Below the pieces are notes generated by a model. That model was not told where the DNA came from, made no database searches, and saw nothing but the letters and a program-made list of their open reading frames with translations. Shown here in pieces: positions 57,061-64,000 of a stretch of DNA of 64,000 nucleotides. The stretch lies in contig NMRA01000152.1 of NCBI GenBank assembly GCA_002633005.1, positions 233,182-297,181 on the forward strand, written 5' to 3'. The stretch comes from Phoronis australis. Lineage: Eukaryota > Phoronida > Phoronidae. Made by a program: the position numbers and the translations under genes. Every line of letters starts with the position of its first letter. Position 1 is the first letter of the stretch.

Positions 57061-57826
57061 TGTCTTAGAAGGCAAGTACCACAGATCATCATACTATAAA
57101 AAATAGAAAGACAAAGATTGTGAAGAGTGACAAATCCAAAGTTTTCAGAGATGTTTTCTACAGTTTTGTTTTGAGTTCATTGAATCAAAGCTTCTAACAC
57201 ATGGAGATGTCCGGCATTTGCCTTTCAAAACTAAAGCAAGACTTTGAAGCTGTTCTTCAGAAAGGTGGTGTGCATGAATTGGACAGGCAGTCTTAAGAAA
57301 TGACTGTTGACGCTATTCACTGTTGTAGTTTGTGCCCGACTGAGATATGAAAGTGAATTGAGGCTAGTGTTCAATAATTCACTTGCTGACTCTAATTAAC
57401 ACAGCTCATTATAGCATATTTTGACTCAAACGTTTGCTCAAATCCTGCCAACCTCCAAACAAGGTCTTAGTGTTTGACCCTTCATTGCATGTGGGCCAAT
57501 CGTCAGTGTGCAGTGCTATACCCTCTCTAATCGACCATAGTTGGCTCCTTGGCGGTGGAGCTTTGCAGTTAAAATGTATGGTAATGCCCGCAGCTCCATT
57601 GACGGTACTAAACGATGAACGCTGCGGGTGCAGGAAGAACATGTGTGCTGGGAAACTGTGTTTGATCTGCAATGCTGGGTCAAACAGTACAGAAATGTGC
57701 AGCTGTGACAACTGTAGTAACATCAGCAACACGACTGGATTTTTTTTGATCAATTCATAGAAAGTACATACTTTGTCATTGTCATGTATTTGTCTCATAC
57801 TGCTTGATAAACGCTGTCAGAACAAG
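57061..57826 (+). other. Cys-cluster open frame, otherwise nothing
   Basis: A plus-strand frame (57434-57760, 108 codons) ends with CGCRKNMCAGKLCLICNAGS and CSCDNCSN. The spacing C-x-C-x4-C-x4-C-x2-C-x8-C-x-C-x2-C resembles CXC-type cysteine clusters found at the C-termini of some transposon-encoded proteins. No start context, splice site or upstream domain is convincing, and the opposite strand is open for 129 codons too. I treat it as a possible transposon remnant. Confidence 0.35.
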
Positions 57827-58472
57827 GCTCGACATAACGAGCTGCAGGTCGCACTTGCGACCTGAAATTTGGAAATGCTAGCTGAGATTTTTGTCAGCTC
57901 GTATCAACTCGAAAATGCGACAAGGAATTCTCAACGTATGCGAGCTGAGTTTTTACACTTCTCGACAGATACCTGGCAAATATAAAGCAACTCTTGTGAA
58001 TCCTACCGTTATTTGGTTAATGCCAAATCCAAGTTCAAAATAACACTAATCGAGAACAACCCTCCCGACGACTTGTAAGCAAGTCGCGTGAACATGGGAT
58101 ATGCAGAATCGATCTTTGACGCGTTTCATTGGCTAACATTTTCGGCAACTTTTGTAAATTTATAGCCAATGAAACGCGTCAAAGATCGATTCTGCATATC
58201 CCATGTTCACGCGACTTGCTTACAAGTCATCGGGAGGGTTGTTCTCGATTAGTGTTCTTTTGAACTTGGATTTGACAACAACCAAATAACGGTCGGATTC
58301 ACAAGAGTTGCTTTATATTTGCCAGGTATCTGTCTAGAAGTTTAAAAACTCAGCTCGCATACGTTGAAAATTCCAGGTCGCATTTTACGAGTTGATACGA
58401 GCTGACAAAAATCTCAGCTGGCATTTCCAAATTTCAAGTCGCAAATGCGACCTGCAGCTCGTTATGTCGAGC
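57827..58472. mobile_element. 646-bp fold-back inverted repeat element
   Basis: Two arms of about 300 bases (57827-58135 and 58163-58472), roughly 93% complementary, flank a 27-base loop. The outer ends are GCTCGACATAACGAGCTGCA and its inverse. The inner ends are CGTTTCATTGGCTA and its inverse. Including flanking bases, the right end reads CAGTGCTCGAC inversely, which looks hAT-like; the left end reads CAAGGCTCGAC. No target duplication is clear. The interior is not coding. A transcript through it would form a long double-stranded RNA. Confidence 0.92.
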
Positions 58473-61400
58473 ACTGAAAAGGTGGCCACTTGAATGTCAT
58501 CAATGGCCTCCTTCAAGGGCGGGGCCCCTAAGTATTTTCAAATATCAAGAAATGCGCAGCAACTGATCTTATCTGTCAGGTGATCAATTTTTCTCAAGCG
58601 ATATACGGTTTCGAGAAAAGAATAAAGCGAAAGTTGTCTCCGTTATCACTTGCCAGAGAGGGGACTCTAGAAAAAATTGTTTTGTATTCGCAAACTTGAC
58701 TTATTGAATTTAAACATCTAGTAAATTAGTACGCTCCGCAAAAGCTTTGCTTCACAAGTTGTCTCGAATTTCGAAATACAAGTGTGCGTTTAGACGACCT
58801 GTGCTGCAAAAGCGAAGGCCATAACGATAGTGTCCTGGCTGGGGTAAACCATGCACCGATGCAGATTTGTTAAATGTTCTCTTGGATTTTCTCTCTTATC
58901 CGTTTTTCGCTGTCTTTCTTTTCTCGACTGTCCCCGGCACCACGCCTATGTCAGTTGCCAAGGTTTAACCTAGACGTCTGAAATTTTTTGGAGCCCTCCC
59001 GTTCCCCCGCTTCCTACGACCCTGTATGAACTTAACGGAATAAAGACCGTGAACAATGAAAAGTGTCCTGTGCTCAATCAATTCTGTTTAGCAAGTGATG
59101 AAACACTTCATTTGAGTGGTTGTCTTACGTCAACCATTGCATGGCACGATATTTCAGTCTTGGTATGTTTCCCAGCAGTGTTAAGTAATAGTTCACTGCC
59201 CTTGGAATTGGTAGCAATTTTCCATTGTTTGGTGGGTGGTACCAAATTCAAGATTGTGGACACAGCGTCAGTTTAGTTTAAACTACGGAAAAATTAAATT
59301 GATTTCTAAGAATCCTCCACGAAGTGAGTGTCTTGTCTTATACTATATTTTTATTACGTCATACTAGTTTTGTAGAAGCATTGTTTGAAGTGTAGACTGA
59401 AGAAAGTGTAACTTAGTTTATGCACAGTATACTGTGATGGCAGTGTTAACCGTGAATCAAGTCACACTGAGTCTTTGTTTTTAGTGAAGTTGTCATTCAA
59501 ATTAGTGCATACAGTACACAGATAATTGCAAAGTTTTAATCTGAAGTAGTCTTTTACTCATGCTAGTAAATAATTTGAGAATTTGCGACTACACGATTAG
59601 GAGTTTTAGTACATTTAGCATGCCACGCTAATGTTGTCTAGACGTTTATTTAGCAATCTGCTATTGCGTTATGTTAGTATCAGTTTTATAGTCTATGTTA
59701 GTGATGAGTTTTTTATCATTTCTAAGTCGGTTGAAGACCATAGTACTCTGAATGGAATTTGTTATAATTTCATTTTAGATCGAATAAAAACATTGTAGGT
59801 ACTTTGGTATTCCATCGACGGCACAGTATTTGTCCCTGTGTTTACGGTAGGTGCTGGTTTACATAACATAATTAATGAGATAAATCACAAAAATAGAAAA
59901 CATGAATACAGGTAAAAGTTAAAACCACCAAGAACCAATCCATCCACGGGGTGTGATTAGCTGATAAACACGTGAAAAATCATCAGTAACACCAGTGTCC
60001 AAAAACACTTACAAGCGGAATAAAAACGAGTAAAAATGTTGGAAAGGAAATCCTGATAAAACCTCACCCAATTTTGGATAAAAAGCTGTTATATCTTAAG
60101 AATTAATTGCAAGATTAATCCTGCACATAGTATCTAGCGAAGTCTACTTGATGACGTCATTGCAGATTGAAGTGAACTAATCGCTATTCATGAGCTGTCC
60201 GGATGTGCATTAGATGAGTTATATGCGGTCGTAAGCCAATGCGCCTGTATGGCGTACGAGTTTCAAAGTAAAAAAAACATTAAATAAGGCAAACGACCTA
60301 CATGGCTGTTTTTAAAATTCAAAAGTAAATGTAAGCAGTCTTCATTTTTAAAATTGATGCATTATTAACGAGAAATTATCGATTTTTTTTCAGGATCGGC
60401 TAAGCCACGCGCATTAATTTGTGAATCGGTTAGGACGTCGGGTTAATAACAGTCAGAAATAATTTCGCTTCGGCGTTGAGGTAACAAAACCACAAATGTT
60501 AGCATAGGAGTTGCACCGTGAGCATAACAACACATAAATGCATACATGTAGGTACATATATGCTTTATTCAATGTTTCTTTGAGGAGCTCAAAATTGCAA
60601 ATTCGTTTAATCAGATTTTGGTAAGATCGGGGTCGAGTATTTGATATTTCATTTACAATACGAACATGATTATAGGCCTACATGTAGCATGTGCAAACTA
60701 CCTACACACAGTCTACAATATTTCTACACATGTTCTCACACGTAATTCTATTTACAAAGAATACACAGTTATTTACAATTTGGGAGGATATCTTATTTCC
60801 AGTATTAACTGTACCTCATCCTTAATATTATGGGATCACAAAAGAAATCAATAGTTGCTGTTCCCATGCATTTACATTTTGTCCGCCAAAAGAGGTAGAT
60901 TTTCCTTAGTTCAATTCAACTTGACATTCGACGTCTCCGTTGACCTTTAGTTTTAACTTGCATCCATGAAATAATACCAGAAATGGACTCTCCCAGAAAA
61001 CATTAGAAACGATACTTTGCAGGATCCTAAAAGCCATCTTATTGAGAAGATGGAAATTGGATGACATTCAAAAAATACTCAAGGTAGCACTGGTTTAATT
61101 TTGTGCTCTTAACCACACATTATAAATTTCCAAACGAAAACTTCACAGTAAACAACAGTGCACAGTCAACTTTCTCCGTCATGATGACACGAGAACCTTG
61201 GGGTTACAGGTACACAGTGTCCACACCTTTTTGTTTTGATTCATTGCCAGAGTAAACATCACCAATACGAACGCCAGGGACATCGTGCATTGAAAAAGGA
61301 CCGCGTTGTTGAAAGTTGCACTTACCATGTCTAAAATACCATACCCTCGCAACACTTCGCAACAAATTTATTCTTCGAAACTGGTGGAACATGTCTCACA

Positions 61401-61601
61401 GTTTTAAGAGCCAAGTCCCAGTCTTGTTCACATCTGAAGCCGAAATAACATAAAATGTGTACCCCCATAGCAAAAAGCCACATGCGATTACAGAATTTAT
61501 TTACCTGCCGCCGAAGGGTTATGTCTATAGGCAAGAAAGTGACTTGCAACAGATATATAGTGATATCATAGATTTTAATGTTTTAAGTAAACTAAACTAA
61601 A
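58473..61601. other. Intergenic, no gene recognised
   Basis: Only short frames (up to 75 codons) with no known motifs. No clear transposon ends. Confidence 0.5.
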
Positions 61602-62400
61602 CTAGATTGTTCTTGCAGAGTATTTCAACGCCCGCACTGGCACTATCAATGACCTTGTTGTTGACAGCAGAAAATATTTCCCCATTATAGAAGATAGCTG
61701 TGAATATGTAGAGGATGATTTCGCCAAACCAAGGATGTCAAAATTTTGGTAAAACAAAAGAATAACAAGTCTCCCGGAGAAGACGGCATACCTGCTGAGT
61801 TCTATAAGTGCTGTAAAACTTCTCCACAAACGTTTCAATAGAATTTTCAATACCGGACACTGCGCATCCCAGTGGTCAAAAGGTACTATTGTGCCGTGTT
61901 ACAAAAACGGCGACTGAGCTAATCCACCTAATTATAGAGGGGTCACCGTTATAGCTAGTATTAATACACTTTGTACAATTATTCTTTATTCTCAGATAGT
62001 TGGATGGTCGAATAATGTATCCCGGAAGAACAGGCAGGCTTTCGGATTGGATACTCTACAGTCGAAGTTTTTAACCTACGTAGCATCATTCAGAGACATG
62101 ACACTAAACGGAAGGGGACATATATTGCGCATTCATTGATTTTAGTAATGCATTTGATAGTGTATATATTTTCCGTTTATTTTATGCCCTTTTAACCACA
62201 GGCTTGCAATGAAAAACGTATAACACTTTGCCCAGTATGTACGACTGTGTACAATCGTGTGTTATGGTACAGCCACAGATAACGCCCTATGATAACTGTG
62301 TAGTTGGTTTCCGGCAAGGATGGGTTTTAAGTCCCTGGCTGTTTTCGGTCGTTCAAATCAAAGTTTCTAATCTATGTCAGAATCCTTCTTGGATGTCAAC
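61602..62400 (+). pseudogene. Second LINE (non-LTR) remnant, endonuclease-RT pieces
   Basis: Across shifting plus-strand frames: EYFNARTGTINDLVVD (endonuclease, normally GDFNARTG), NNKSPGEDGIPAEFYKC, FNRIFNTGHCASQWSKGTIV, NPPNYRGVTVIASINTL, NRQAFGLDTL, FIDFSNAFDSVY and VVGFRQGWVLSPWLFSV. These follow the order of reverse transcriptase motifs in CR1/Jockey/RTE-type elements and differ from the L1-like LINE at 22-26 kb. The endonuclease is joined to the RT with most of the intervening sequence lost, and several frameshifts and stops are present. The YADD box is absent: the homology stops and the minisatellite follows. Confidence 0.7.
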
Positions 62401-62975
62401 CAACTAGTAAGGTGTACACCTCAGTTGGATGACAACCAACAAGAACACGCCACCTTGGGGTTGGTTGACATCCAACATCCAATACCTGCCTCACCTGGTG
62501 GCCAATTATGAAGCTATACAAAGGGACACATAGTTGGTTAGTTGGTTGAGATCCAATATCTAATAGCTGCCCTCACCTGGAAATCACACGATCACTGGCA
62601 GATACAGGTAAGATGTAATTAGTTGATTGACACCAACATCCAATAGCTGCTCCACCTGGTGGTCAAACGATCACTGACTTATAAGGTGTAATTAGTTGGT
62701 TGACACCCAACATCCAATTGCTGCTCCACCTGGTGGTCAAACGATCACTGGCAGATACAGGTAAGATGTAGATAGTTGGTTGACATCCAATATCCAGTAG
62801 CTGCTCCACCTGGTGGTCAAACGATCACTGGCTGATACAGGTAAGATGTAGTTAGTTGGTTGACATCCTCATCTAATAGCTGCTCCACCTGGTGGTCAAA
62901 CGAACACTAGCTGATACAGCTAAGGTGTAGTTAGTTGGCTGACATCTAAGATCCAATAGCTGCCCCACCTGGTGC
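62395..62975. repeat. Minisatellite of about 74-80 bp units
   Basis: Seven or eight head-to-tail units, each built from TTGGTTGACATCCAACATCC, 'aatagctgctccacctggtggtcaaacgatcactgg' and 'gatacaggtaagatgtag'. At least four units hold the perfect palindrome CCACCTGGTGG (62652, 62726, 62806, 62885), and many hold GTTGGTTGACATCCAAC, itself a short hairpin. Outer units are diverged. Confidence 0.9.
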
Positions 62976-64000
62976 CGATCGAGACGACGGTAAACGCATG
63001 CGGTTGCAAGCTGTTTTGTCGAAGTAAAATGGTCAAATCATAAATGCTGCATATATTCAAGGGTAGTTTCAGACACTTGCATGAAATTACGGGCTGGTTA
63101 GTACATCTTATATATTTCCACAAAAAAAAACACGAAAATTGAACAGTTTCTTTTTTGTAGCAACGTTTGTCAAAATGTATCAACGTTAAATCTTCACAAA
63201 TTACAAAGTAGCCGATTGAACATGCCTTTCAGTTCAGCAAAAGTCGCCTTGTTGTCGGTGCCGCCAGAAATGAGACGAACGGTTCAACGGGAATTGTGAG
63301 CACATTTATCACTTAATGAGTAACAACTGCGAGGCTGAAATTTGGTGAACCCTACTAACTAAATTTCACCGTAATTTGTTGGCGAAAACAATTTACACAA
63401 ATTTTTAAACTCGTAACTTATCCCGCTGTCCTCCAATATGGCCGACGTGATCCAAACAAAGTGACCCAAATTTCGTCACAAAACTAGCAATAACTTTACA
63501 CTGCTTGCCCCGATTTTGATACTTTTTCGATTTTTACTGAGTAGAATGCACTACCTTTCCGATGATAGCAAAGTCCTTTTTCAAAACGAGAAAAAATAAA
63601 ACCGAAAAAAATTGGTTCGACTCATATTGGTTCCTAGGTTCGACCGGCCTACGTAAGGAACTAAACACCAATGCTATTTTAACATAATAAGTACGCGTAA
63701 CATTCCAAAAAAATTCAACGACCACTAACTACAAACTATAAATACAGTACATATGCAAACGAATCACGAGATATTACTAATAAAACAAAATAATGAAGAT
63801 TTTTCGAGCAAGCGATAGCACATTCAGTTACAAGGAAAAAATGGCGGCGTTCAGGACAAGTTCCTGAACTGATGAGCCGGAAATGTGGGTACGGAAATAA
63901 CCGATGACAACCGGTAATCATACGCTCAGAGAGAAGGGTCAAATACTGTTCAAAAATCGCTTTTGGCAAGAAAGGCGAAAAGAATATAAAGAAAGGGTGT
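62976..64000. other. No gene recognised
   Basis: AT-rich with short minus-strand frames only, none with a known motif. Confidence 0.5.

Overview
The window is animal (metazoan) nuclear DNA. Genes are split into short exons with GT-AG introns, intergenic DNA is AT-rich and full of DNA transposons (hAT-, Harbinger-, piggyBac- and Tc1-like), tRNA-derived SINEs and LINE remnants. The repeat mix, and near-identical but diverged duplicates that look like unmerged haplotypes, suggest a highly heterozygous marine invertebrate such as an amphioxus, hemichordate or mollusc. The sequence alone does not settle the species.

Layout. 1-14 kb: repeats only (dispersed repeats, a 1.2 kb hAT-like element, several MITEs, a poly-G-flanked gap); no convincing gene. 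14.1-33.3 kb (+): a complete ten-exon SLC22 family transporter of 579 residues, closest in motifs to the OCTN/carnitine branch. Every junction is a GT-AG site in consistent phase. Its intron 1 begins with a 13-copy, 55-bp minisatellite made from the last 34 bases of exon 1 plus the splice donor. Intron 5 holds an antisense, broken L1/Tx1-like LINE, and intron 7 a broken piggyBac-like element. 33.3-38.9 kb: 3'UTR, a duplicated block, MITEs. 38.9-43.1 kb (+): a four-exon gene for an unrecognised 132-residue protein starting MGCAGSK (predicted myristoyl/palmitoyl anchor), with a Pro/Gln/Ala-rich centre and a Gly-Cys tail.

45.9-57.06 kb: probably the remains of one Harbinger transposon expanded by nested insertions. 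It has CTTAAG-rich terminal sequence at both ends, an intact four-exon HARBI1-like DDE transposase (+), and convergent C-terminal exons of what looks like its Myb/SANT partner (-). Inside it lie a hAT-like fragment, an unidentified two-exon C-terminus and other transposon debris. 57.8-58.5 kb: a 646-bp fold-back inverted repeat. 61.6-62.4 kb: remains of a second LINE type. 62.4-63.0 kb: a minisatellite of about 79 bp.

Assembly quality matters here. Two multi-base gaps (2796-2886 and 38953-39062) and eleven single-N positions occur. Most single Ns sit between two near-identical direct copies, so those tandem duplications are probably unmerged contig ends rather than biology.
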